DNA of 7,298 bases, taken from positions 1 through 7,298 of the forward strand of contig DAIEEM010000044.1 in NCBI GenBank assembly GCA_027325905.1. The letters are read 5' to 3'. The position numbers and the translations under genes were made by a program. The stretch comes from Rhodocyclaceae bacterium. GTDB lineage: Bacteria > Pseudomonadota > Gammaproteobacteria > Burkholderiales > Rhodocyclaceae. Below, piece by piece: positions 1 through 5,528 of the stretch (its first letter is position 1; each line of letters starts with the position of its first letter). The notes under the pieces were generated by a model that was not told where the DNA came from, did no database searches, and worked only from the letters and a program-made list of their open reading frames with translations.

Positions 1-1783
1 GCGTGCGCTCGACGTTGTCGGCGAAGGACTGGTGCGCCTGGACGAGGACGTCATTGACGCTGCGCAGATAGTCCTCGGACTTGCGCTGCGCCGCCGACAA
101 CTGTGCCGCGGCGCCATGCAGCCGGTCGATGAGTTCGGCGCTCATCGCGGCGTCGCGCTTGGCGGTCTCGACGGTGGCCCTGAGGTCGGCCACCAGGGCG
201 GCAAAACTGTCGTGCGCCAGGGCGTGCGTCGCCAGCGTGTGCTGCGTGGCGACGGCCGCCGCCGACAGCGTGGTCGCGGCGAAATTGATGGTCTCCGTCG
301 CCGTCGCCGCGGCGTTCAGCGTCGCGCCCACGCCCTGCCCCGCCGCGGCGAAATCGGTGGCGGCCGTCGCCAGCTTGTCGGCGCCGGCATGCATGCCGGC
401 AACGGCGTCGCCGGTCATCGCCGCGAGCTTGTCCACGGCCGCCTGCACGGCATGGCTGGCCTCGATGGAACGGGCGATCAGGCGCTCGACCTGCCCCGCC
501 ATGCCGCCGACGGCATCGCCGGCCTGGCGGGCGATGCGCTCGGTCTGCTCCTGCTGGACGTCGGCGGCCGAGCGCGCCTGATCCTGCAATTGCGCCACTG
601 CGACGGCGACCTGGTCGCCGAGTCTGGCGAGCGTCTGCTGCAGCATGTCGCCCGACCGCACCTGCGCCTCCGCAACCGTAACGCGCATCTGCGCCGCGAA
701 CTCGCCCATCTGCCGGTTCATGTCCTGCTGGCGCTCGCCGGTCGATGCGACGGCCGCGTTGGTCTGCCGCAGCAGGTCGCTGGTGTCGCGCATCTGCGTG
801 GCGAACAGATTCCGCATCTGCGCGGAGAAACCCGCCAGTACTTCGGCGATCATCCTGCCGACCACGTCCTCCTGGCGCGCGGCGACGCTGTCGACTGCGG
901 CAGCGATGGTGGCGATCGGCTGTCCCAGGCGCTCGCCGATAACCCGTCCGAGGTCGGCGGCGAGCTGCTCGCCGTGGCGCGCCGTGGCGTCGACCTGGCG
1001 CACCGTGAGTTCGGTCAGGATCTCGCGCAACTGGTCGGCCAGCGCATCCTTTATATGCACCGCCTGCGTCGCGGAACTCTCGGCCGCCGCGACGAGCCGT
1101 TCGAGGTATTCGAAATCGACACCGACGTCGAACATGCCGTCGATCAGTTCCCGCAGTTGCTCGACTTGCCGGTAGCGCAGCGTCAGCAGGGATTTCTCGA
1201 TCCAGGTGAACAGCATCGCCAGGCTGATCGCCGCCGCCGAGACGACGAAGGCATGGCCGACGGAATTGATCAGGTTGCGCAACTGCGCCTGTGCCTGGTT
1301 GGGGTCGAGCGAAACGTCGAAATGGACCAGGCCGATGATGAGGCCGGTGAAAGTGCCGATGATCCCCAGCCCCGTCAGGATGCCGGGCAGGTGCTTGTAG
1401 AACTCGGTCTTGAGCGGCGAATCGACCAGCGCCTGCTCGGTGAAGAACGACTCTGCCAGCGTCGTCGCGCGCCAGCGCCGGCGCCCTGCCTGGCCGCCGG
1501 CGTCTAACTGCGGATGCAGCGTCTGGGCGTATTCCTGCCACAGGTTCGCCAAGCGCGGGCTCGCCATCGCCGTCGCGGCGATGGCGTCGAGCGCGATAGC
1601 GTCGCCGTCCGCGCGGGCCGCCTTGATCCGCGTCAGCGCGGCGACGGCATGCGACAGTTCCACGCCCAGTCGCAGCGCCGGCACCACGAACCTGACGGCG
1701 AAGCCGACGGCGATTCCCGCCAGCAGGAGGCCGACGGCCCAGGCGTACCAGTAGTGCAGGAAGAGTTCAAGCGGCGATTCCAT
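1..1783 (-). CDS. zorA: ZorA-like MotA/TolQ/ExbB-family motor protein of the Zorya anti-phage type (3' end off window)
   Basis: I translated this leftward frame by hand: 594 codons run from ATG at 1783 to the window edge without a stop. Hydrophobic segments lie at about residues 13-34, 133-154 and 172-194. The second contains the MotA/TolQ-like stretch GILTGLGIIGTFTGLIIGL, and the third carries SVGHAFVVSAAAISLAM. Between segments 1 and 2 is a cytoplasmic-type stretch with LWQEYAQTL (81-89). After residue 195 come about 400 residues of Ala/Gln/Glu/Arg-rich sequence with no further membrane segment, as expected for the long intracellular helical tail of ZorA. In Zorya, ZorA5-ZorB2 is a proton-driven inner-membrane motor that senses phage-induced envelope perturbation and recruits ZorC/ZorD effectors. 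The ZorB (OmpA/MotB-like) partner and effectors would lie left of position 1 and cannot be seen. The start is the first ATG giving a natural N-terminus; GTG lies directly before it, and no strong Shine-Dalgarno sequence is visible. A long-tailed TolQ/MotA relative outside defence remains possible. Confidence 0.8.
   Translation of the reverse strand, partial: MESPLELFLHYWYAWAVGLLLAGIAVGFAVRFVVPALRLGVELSHAVAALTRIKAARADGDAIALDAIAATAMASPRLANLWQEYAQTLHPQLDAGGQAGRRRWRATTLAESFFTEQALVDSPLKTEFYKHLPGILTGLGIIGTFTGLIIGLVHFDVSLDPNQAQAQLRNLINSVGHAFVVSAAAISLAMLFTWIEKSLLTLRYRQVEQLRELIDGMFDVGVDFEYLERLVAAAESSATQAVHIKDALADQLREILTELTVRQVDATARHGEQLAADLGRVIGERLGQPIATIAAAVDSVAARQEDVVGRMIAEVLAGFSAQMRNLFATQMRDTSDLLRQTNAAVASTGERQQDMNRQMGEFAAQMRVTVAEAQVRSGDMLQQTLARLGDQVAVAVAQLQDQARSAADVQQEQTERIARQAGDAVGGMAGQVERLIARSIEASHAVQAAVDKLAAMTGDAVAGMHAGADKLATAATDFAAAGQGVGATLNAAATATETINFAATTLSAAAVATQHTLATHALAHDSFAALVADLRATVETAKRDAAMSAELIDRLHGAAAQLSAAQRKSEDYLRSVNDVLVQAHQSFADNVERT
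383..400. repeat. 18-bp perfect palindrome inside zorA
   Basis: GCCGGCATGCATGCCGGC equals its own reverse complement over all 18 positions; the next flanking pair (C/A) does not match. It lies inside the zorA-like coding region, where the leftward frame reads A-G-M-H-A-G. A codon-level coincidence in GC-rich DNA is the default explanation. A dyad binding site or a cruciform-prone sequence is possible but unsupported. Confidence 0.6.
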
Positions 1784-1864
1784 CACGGCATGGCTTTCGT
1801 TCGGCGGGTTGTTGGGCTGCGGGCGGCACGATCTCGCCGACAGCGGACGTCCGCAAAAGAGGCG

Positions 1865-1893
1865 AGTAAAAGGGCAAATGATCGGGAAGTCAA
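1865..1893 (-). promoter_or_regulatory. Sigma-70-type promoter for the zorA-like gene
   Basis: On the minus strand a -35 box TTGACT (1893-1888, 5/6 to consensus) is followed after exactly 17 bases by TTTACT (1870-1865, 4/6 to TATAAT). Transcription would begin near 1858, giving a leader of about 75 bases before the ATG at 1783. It is the only convincing promoter-like pair I found in the 290-base divergent region. It is AT-richer than its surroundings. This is an inference from consensus matching. Confidence 0.5.
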
Positions 1894-2032
1894 GACGGCG
1901 TAAAGGCGGGGACTCCGCTTCTGCCGGCAGCGCCGTCGTCGGGCGCGGTGTCGGCATTGTCCGGATGCGTCGTCCCCCAAACCTAGGGCTATCGCGATTA
2001 CCATGGCAGCTATGGGCACCACGATGACCGTG

Positions 2033-2057
2033 GCCATCGCCGCCGGTAGGCGATGGC
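2033..2057 (+). promoter_or_regulatory. Hairpin in the 5' leader of the unknown-function gene
   Basis: GCCATCGCC (2033-2041) and GGCGATGGC (2049-2057) are perfect reverse complements around a 7-base loop. The stem ends three bases before the GAGGAG ribosome-binding site (2061-2066) of the gene starting at 2074. No T-tract follows, so it is not an intrinsic terminator. It could modulate translation initiation or be a protein-binding dyad; no regulator can be named. Confidence 0.4.
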
Positions 2058-2073
2058 GCCGAGGAGTTGAAGG

Positions 2074-3144
2074 ATGACTGGCACCAAGGACCTGGCCGAA
2101 CTGGAGAGCTTCGTCACGACCGTGCGGCGCAACTGCCACATCAGCGATGCGCGCCATGCGCGCTCGATGACGATGTGCAACTACCTGCTTGAAATGCGGG
2201 AGTTCTACCGATGGGAACAGGGACTTCCGTTCGGCACCCCGCCGCCGCATGCGGATGTCGGCGCCTGGCTGACGGCGCGGGAAGCCCTGTGGGAAGAACT
2301 CGAAGGCGAGGAGTTCGCCGAGCTCCCCCTGGGCGAGGTGCGCTGCGATCCTTTCGCCGCCGACGAAATCAATCGGCAGTTGCTCGGACATGGATTGCTG
2401 TATGGGGCGGGGATCGGCCGCTTCGGCAAGCCGCATTTCTTTCTCGGCCGTCTTCACAGCGAGGCGACGCGCGACGGCGTGCGCGTCCTGGTCGGCGATC
2501 GCGAGTATGCGCGCGACATGTCGACGATCCCGGCGGCGCTGCAGGGCGACACAATCGTCGTGCGACGCGAAGCCCTGCGGCAGTGGTTATGGGAACGGGC
2601 CGAGGCCTGGGACGTCAAGCGCAACGCCGGGGCGCTGCAACTGGCGCTCGATGCCTACGGCTTCGGCGCCGATGCCACTGCCGCCGTCGAGCGCATGACC
2701 GAGGCCGAGGCCGAAACCCTGGTATTGCATGAGCTCGGCGAACATGCCGCCGGCCGCCAGTTGGGTCCGGCCTGGGAAGAACTGCTTTGCGCCTGCCGCA
2801 GCAAGCGCGCCGAGGTCCTGGCGCGCGCGGTGCGCGACAACCTCGCCGATTGCCTGTCGACCTTGCCGACGCTGCTGGCGCGCGGGGCGACCGGCTCGCT
2901 GCATTTCTGGTTCGCCAACTTCGACGGCATGCGCCTGGCCCTGTTTCCCAGGCTGGCGGCGGCCTACGCCGCCTGGAACCGCGCCGACGATGTCGCCGAG
3001 CTGGCAACCGCCCTCGCCGCCGGCCGCGAGCATTGGCGCAACATTGCCGAACGCATGCTGAGGCTGCTTGCGCAACGGGGGCAGGAAGTCGACGCCGAAT
3101 TGGCGCGGCTGAGCCAGGATCTCGACGAAATATCTCTGGCCTAG
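2074..3144 (+). CDS. Conserved protein of unknown function, Sfum_1244 family-like
   Basis: This is a complete 356-aa gene with a good Shine-Dalgarno sequence, GAGGAG, seven bases before its ATG. The protein has no signal peptide or membrane segment and should be cytoplasmic. The N-terminal part has a Cys/His-rich stretch (C21, H22, H28, C35) running into YLLEMREFYRWEQ (37-49). A middle block reads GLLYGAGIGRFGKPHFFLGRL (107-127). Residues 214-224 read ETLVLHELGEH, a cluster of His and Glu that could bind metal but does not fit the HExxH protease spacing. The C-terminal half is mostly helical. The overall pattern resembles what I remember of proteins annotated as the Sfum_1244 family, whose function is unknown; this match is from memory, not a search. 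It is divergent from the zorA-like gene across 290 bases, so co-regulation or a shared role is conceivable but unproven. No convincing promoter was found on the plus strand before it. Confidence 0.85.
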   Translation: MTGTKDLAELESFVTTVRRNCHISDARHARSMTMCNYLLEMREFYRWEQGLPFGTPPPHADVGAWLTAREALWEELEGEEFAELPLGEVRCDPFAADEINRQLLGHGLLYGAGIGRFGKPHFFLGRLHSEATRDGVRVLVGDREYARDMSTIPAALQGDTIVVRREALRQWLWERAEAWDVKRNAGALQLALDAYGFGADATAAVERMTEAEAETLVLHELGEHAAGRQLGPAWEELLCACRSKRAEVLARAVRDNLADCLSTLPTLLARGATGSLHFWFANFDGMRLALFPRLAAAYAAWNRADDVAELATALAAGREHWRNIAERMLRLLAQRGQEVDAELARLSQDLDEISLA

Positions 3145-3176
3145 AAGGGATTCCACGCTTCTACTGCCATGAAATT

Positions 3177-3205
3177 TTGGTCCGGGAACTGCAACAATCT
3201 ATTAC
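3177..3205 (+). promoter_or_regulatory. Possible weak sigma-70-type promoter for the small membrane protein and cytochrome c'
   Basis: TTGGTC (3177-3182, 3/6 to the -35 consensus) is followed after 17 bases by TATTAC (3200-3205, 4/6 to the -10 consensus). It lies in the only AT-rich patch of the 136-base gap between the unknown-function gene and the ORF at 3281. Initiation would fall near 3212, leaving a leader of roughly 70 bases. The match is modest, and chance occurrence is quite possible. Confidence 0.25.
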
Positions 3206-3263
3206 AAGTCTTCAGCCCGCGATGGGGCATGATTGGCGCCCAATGGCCGGCCGGCGGTCGGCG

Positions 3264-3279
3264 CTTTACGGCGGTAAAG
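3264..3279 (+). promoter_or_regulatory. Start-proximal inverted repeat before the small membrane protein
   Basis: CTTTAC (3264-3269) and GTAAAG (3274-3279) are perfect reverse complements around GGCG. The stem ends one base before the ATG at 3281. If it forms in RNA it would occupy the place where a Shine-Dalgarno sequence is expected, and no better ribosome-binding site is visible. It may restrain translation or may be coincidence. Confidence 0.35.
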
Positions 3280-3280
3280 A

Positions 3281-3472
3281 ATGAATAAGGTACCGTATGC
3301 GAGTTCCCAGGCCGAAGCCAAGAGCAAGGCCAAAGCGAAGACGGCCATTCTGCTCGCCGTGATTTTCGGCGGCTTGGTGGTTGCGTCCATCGCCGGCATG
3401 TTGTTGTTCGACGCCTACGGAGAACGGCAGGCGCGAACGATGGGCGCTTCCGCGGATGCGGCCCATCAATAG
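3281..3472 (+). CDS. Small single-pass membrane protein of unknown function
   Basis: This 63-aa ORF has a basic, Ala/Lys-rich N-terminus (KSKAKAKT, residues 14-21), one clear membrane segment (about 22-43, AILLAVIFGGLVVASIAGMLLF) and a short polar tail beginning DAYGERQ. By the positive-inside rule the N-terminus should be cytoplasmic and the tail periplasmic. Third codon positions are mostly G or C, as in the neighbouring genes, which supports real coding. The ribosome-binding site is poor and overlaps an inverted repeat. It ends 89 bases before the cytochrome c' gene on the same strand, so the two may be co-transcribed, and a role in cytochrome maturation, anchoring or partner binding is conceivable. 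I do not recognise the family. An antisense frame over the same bases is less likely. Confidence 0.55.
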   Translation: MNKVPYASSQAEAKSKAKAKTAILLAVIFGGLVVASIAGMLLFDAYGERQARTMGASADAAHQ

Positions 3473-3561
3473 GGTGGACCGAACGGCAACCGCCGGCAGC
3501 CGCGCTTCGATGCCGCCGGGCACGGTTCTTACAAGTACTTTCAACGATTGGCAACGTCACG

Positions 3562-4011
3562 ATGCGTAAGCTAACCAGCATACTTTTTGTCTCGGTTCTC
3601 GCCCTTTCCGCCTGCGGCGGAGAGCCTGCGGATACCGGCCCCGGCCAGCCCGTCGCCCATCGCCGGGCGGCATTCAAGGAAATCCTCAAGGCATTTGAAC
3701 CGATGGGCGTGATGCTGCGCACGGACGAGTACGATGCCAAGCGATTCCAGGCGTGGTCGCGGCAACTGATGGCGGTTCGGGATGGCCCGTGGGGCTATTT
3801 CAAAGCCGGCACGCAATATCCGCCGAGCCATGCCACAGACGCCGTGTGGAGCGACGCGGCAAAGTTCGCCGCCGACAAGCAAGCGTTCTTCGACGCCACG
3901 GATAAGCTCGCCGCCGCTGCCGAGAAGCTGGACAAGGCACAGGCGGCTACCGCCTATGAGGCCGTCCACAACGCCTGCCAAGACTGTCACAAGACATTCA
4001 AGACGCGCTGA
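3562..4011 (+). CDS. Cytochrome c' (class II cytochrome c), predicted lipoprotein
   Basis: The 149-aa product begins with a lipoprotein signal peptide (MRKLTSILFVSVLALSAC); the lipobox is L15-S-A-C18, with Gly at +2, consistent with outer-membrane sorting. The mature part is about 131 residues, the usual length for a cytochrome c' four-helix bundle. The single haem-binding motif CQDCH (139-143) lies near the C-terminus followed by Lys, the class II arrangement, with H143 as the proximal iron ligand. Members bind NO and CO at a five-coordinate haem and are linked to NO tolerance or electron transfer in the periplasm; the particular role here is unknown. Most relatives are soluble periplasmic proteins, so the lipid anchor is a notable variation. 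The start is chosen because it gives the intact signal peptide; no clear Shine-Dalgarno sequence precedes it. An 11-bp hairpin terminator follows downstream. Confidence 0.9.
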   Translation: MRKLTSILFVSVLALSACGGEPADTGPGQPVAHRRAAFKEILKAFEPMGVMLRTDEYDAKRFQAWSRQLMAVRDGPWGYFKAGTQYPPSHATDAVWSDAAKFAADKQAFFDATDKLAAAAEKLDKAQAATAYEAVHNACQDCHKTFKTR

Positions 4012-4067
4012 TGCGATGGCGGCGGGTCGCCCGCCAAAAACCTGCGAAGGCGGACTTAGCTAAACGA

Positions 4068-4098
4068 ACAAAGCCCGGAATACCGGGCTTTGTCTTTT
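4068..4098. terminator. Rho-independent terminator, probably bidirectional
   Basis: ACAAAGCCCGG (4068-4078) and CCGGGCTTTGT (4083-4093) pair perfectly over 11 bp around the tetraloop AATA. CTTTT follows on the plus strand, ending the cytochrome c' transcript. Read leftward, the stem is followed by TCGTTTAG, so it could also end the convergent amt transcript. It lies 56 bases after the cytochrome stop and about 60 bases past the amt stop. Confidence 0.85.
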
Positions 4099-4102
4099 CA
4101 TG

Positions 4103-4139
4103 GCCCGACAGACTTTATTCTCGCCCGACAGACTTTATT
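4103..4139. repeat. 17-bp direct repeat, 20-bp period
   Basis: GCCCGACAGACTTTATT occurs exactly at 4103-4119 and again at 4123-4139, separated by three bases. It lies between the terminator and the amt stop codon, in the 3' untranslated region of a leftward amt message. Only two copies are present, so it is not a CRISPR array. A slipped-strand duplication is simplest; the period of about two helical turns also fits a pair of protein sites. Confidence 0.85.
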
Positions 4140-4153
4140 GTTTCCTATCACAG

Positions 4154-5359
4154 TCACCACAACGTCTCGCGCTCGGGCGAGGCCGTTATGTTGTGGATGG
4201 TCAAGTCGGCGCCGTTGTATTCCTCTTCGGCGTCGAGGCGTATGCCGACGAGCTTCTTGATCGTTCCATAGACGGCCAGTCCGCCGCCGAAGGCGATGGC
4301 CACGCCCATGCCTGTGCCGATCAGTTGCGATATGAAACTCACGCCGCCCATGCCGCCGAGCGCCTTGGCGCCGAAGATGCCGGCGGCGATGCCGCCGAAT
4401 GCGCCGCAGAGGCCGTGAAGGGGCCAGACGCCGAGCACGTCGTCGATCTTCCAGCGATTCTGCGTCAGTGTGAACATCCAGACGAAGAGGCCGCCGGCGA
4501 TGGCGCCGGTGACGAGCGCGCCGAGCGGATGCATGAGATCGGAACCGGCGCAGATGGCGACGAGTCCCGCCAGCGGGCCGTTATGGACGAAGCCGGGGTC
4601 GTTCTTGCCTGCGATCAGCGCCGCCAGCGTGCCGCCGACCATCGCCATCAGCGAATTCATCGCCACCAGGCCGGACACCTTGTCCAACGTCTGCGCGCTC
4701 ATGACGTTGAAGCCGAACCAGCCGACGGTCAGTATCCAGGCACCGAGCGCCAGGAACGGGATGCTGGAGGGCGGGTGGGCGCCGGCGATGCGGCCGTCCT
4801 TATGGTAGCGGCCATGGCGGGCGCCGAGCAGCAGCACCGCGGCGAGCCCGATCCAGCCGCCGACGGCATGGACGACGACCGAACCGGCGAAGTCGTGGAA
4901 CTCCGCGCCGAAGCTGGCCTTGAGCCAGGCCTGAATGCCGTAGGCCTGGTTCCAGGCGATGCCCTCGAAGAAGGGATAGACGAAGCCGACCAGCAGGAAG
5001 GTGGCCGCCAGTTGCGGATTGAACTTGGCGCGCTCGGCGATGACGCCGGAGACGATCGCCGGGATGGCCGCCGCGAAGGTGAGCAGGAAGAAGAACTTCG
5101 TCAATTCATAGCCGCTCTTCTGCGCCAATACTTCCGCACCAGCAAAGAAGTTGACGCCGTAGGCGATGCTGTAGCCGATGAAGAAGTAAGCCAGCGTCGA
5201 TACCGAAAAATCGACCAGTATCTTCACGAGGGCGTTGATCTGGTTCTTCTTGCGCACCGTGCCGAGTTCCAGGAAGGCAAAACCGGCATGCATGGCGAGG
5301 ATCATGATGGCGCCGAGCAGAATGAACAGGACGTCGGCGGATGTTTTCAAATTCTCCAT
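4154..5359 (-). CDS. amt: Ammonium transporter, Amt family
   Basis: This 401-aa polytopic protein has about eleven hydrophobic segments and moves ammonium across the inner membrane as a trimer. Family landmarks are clear. GFAFLELGTVRKKNQINALVK (26-46) is the conserved N-terminal signature. HDFAGSVVVHAVGGW (155-169) holds the structural Asp157 and the first pore histidine, His164. GWFGFN (213-218) matches the conserved segment carrying an AmtB pore phenylalanine. WPLHGLCGAFGG (312-323) holds the second pore histidine, His315. The cytoplasmic tail from about residue 370 (RLDAEEEYNGADL) is the region that PII proteins contact in relatives. No long cleavable signal peptide precedes the first membrane segment, unlike E. 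coli AmtB. GGAG lies seven bases before the ATG. No glnK/glnB gene is adjacent in this window, although such pairing is common. The upstream gap holds a sigma-54-like promoter and NtrC-like boxes, suggesting induction under nitrogen limitation. No terminator is visible between mltA and amt, so some read-through is possible. Confidence 0.96.
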   Translation of the reverse strand: MENLKTSADVLFILLGAIMILAMHAGFAFLELGTVRKKNQINALVKILVDFSVSTLAYFFIGYSIAYGVNFFAGAEVLAQKSGYELTKFFFLLTFAAAIPAIVSGVIAERAKFNPQLAATFLLVGFVYPFFEGIAWNQAYGIQAWLKASFGAEFHDFAGSVVVHAVGGWIGLAAVLLLGARHGRYHKDGRIAGAHPPSSIPFLALGAWILTVGWFGFNVMSAQTLDKVSGLVAMNSLMAMVGGTLAALIAGKNDPGFVHNGPLAGLVAICAGSDLMHPLGALVTGAIAGGLFVWMFTLTQNRWKIDDVLGVWPLHGLCGAFGGIAAGIFGAKALGGMGGVSFISQLIGTGMGVAIAFGGGLAVYGTIKKLVGIRLDAEEEYNGADLTIHNITASPERETLW

Positions 5360-5393
5360 TTCGGGGCTCCATAGGCACTAATCAGGAGCCAAA

Positions 5394-5409
5394 AGCAACA
5401 AGCATTCCC
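5394..5409 (-). promoter_or_regulatory. Sigma-54-like (-24/-12) promoter of amt
   Basis: Read leftward from 5409, the sequence is GGGAATGCTTGTTGCT. It has GG (5408-5407), exactly ten bases, then GC (5396-5395), inside the -12 pattern TTGCT. Against TGGCAC-N5-TTGCT it matches 8 of 11 fixed positions, including all the critical GG and GC bases. Initiation would fall near 5383, about 24 bases before the amt ATG, leaving room for the GGAG ribosome-binding site. The -24 half is imperfect (AAT for CAC). Confidence 0.5.
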
Positions 5410-5471
5410 ACCGCGTTCACGTATACGATTCAGTGCGTTATGCCAAAAACGGCCAGAGACGTATTACGGAA

Positions 5472-5488
5472 TGCACCATTATCGCGCC
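5472..5488. promoter_or_regulatory. NtrC-like enhancer box, proximal
   Basis: TGCACCATTATCGCGCC matches the palindrome TGCACCA-N3-TGGTGCA at 11 of 14 positions, with a perfect left half. Its centre is about 97 bases upstream of the predicted amt start site. That is within the distance range typical of NtrC enhancer sites that act on sigma-54 promoters by DNA looping. Confidence 0.5.
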
Positions 5489-5493
5489 AGCCG

Positions 5494-5510
5494 CGCACCA
5501 CAACAGAGCC
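5494..5510. promoter_or_regulatory. NtrC-like enhancer box, distal
   Basis: CGCACCACAACAGAGCC matches the NtrC palindrome at 9 of 14 positions, with six of seven in the left half. Its centre is 22 bases from that of the proximal box, two helical turns, so two dimers would sit on the same DNA face. Alone it would be weak; spacing and context raise its value. Confidence 0.4.
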
Positions 5511-5528
5511 TACAGCCGAGATGAAAAA

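Noticed and set aside
32..1507. Long plus-strand open frame (491 codons) opposite the zorA-like gene, and a minus-strand frame at 51-1541
   Set aside because: Both are Arg/Gly/Ala/Asp-rich low-complexity translations with no domain or hydrophobic pattern. The zorA-like frame over the same bases has clear membrane segments and family motifs.
3142..3163. TAGAAG/CTTCTA inverted repeat at the stop codon of the unknown gene
   Set aside because: The stem is only six bases, AT-rich, with a 10-base loop and no T-tract, so it is too weak to call a terminator.
3141..3740. Minus-strand frames (3141-3740, 3202-3399, 3266-3544) covering the small membrane protein and the cytochrome start
   Set aside because: They overlap rightward genes with better evidence. 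The hydrophobic piece in 3202-3399 mirrors the membrane segment of the rightward ORF, and its remaining sequence is unremarkable.
4021..4035. Hairpin GGCGGG-TCG-CCCGCC just after the cytochrome c' stop
   Set aside because: It is followed by A residues, not T residues, on the plus strand, and has no T-tract after it on the minus strand. The real terminator is the 11-bp hairpin further downstream.
4103..4139. Possible CRISPR array or insertion-sequence scar at the 17-bp repeat
   Set aside because: There are only two copies, with a 3-base spacer, no inverted terminal repeats and no transposase fragment nearby.
4100..5374. Long plus-strand open frame (424 codons) opposite amt
   Set aside because: It is the antisense shadow of an unmistakable Amt coding region; its product is Asp/Gly/Ala/Glu-rich with no recognisable domain.
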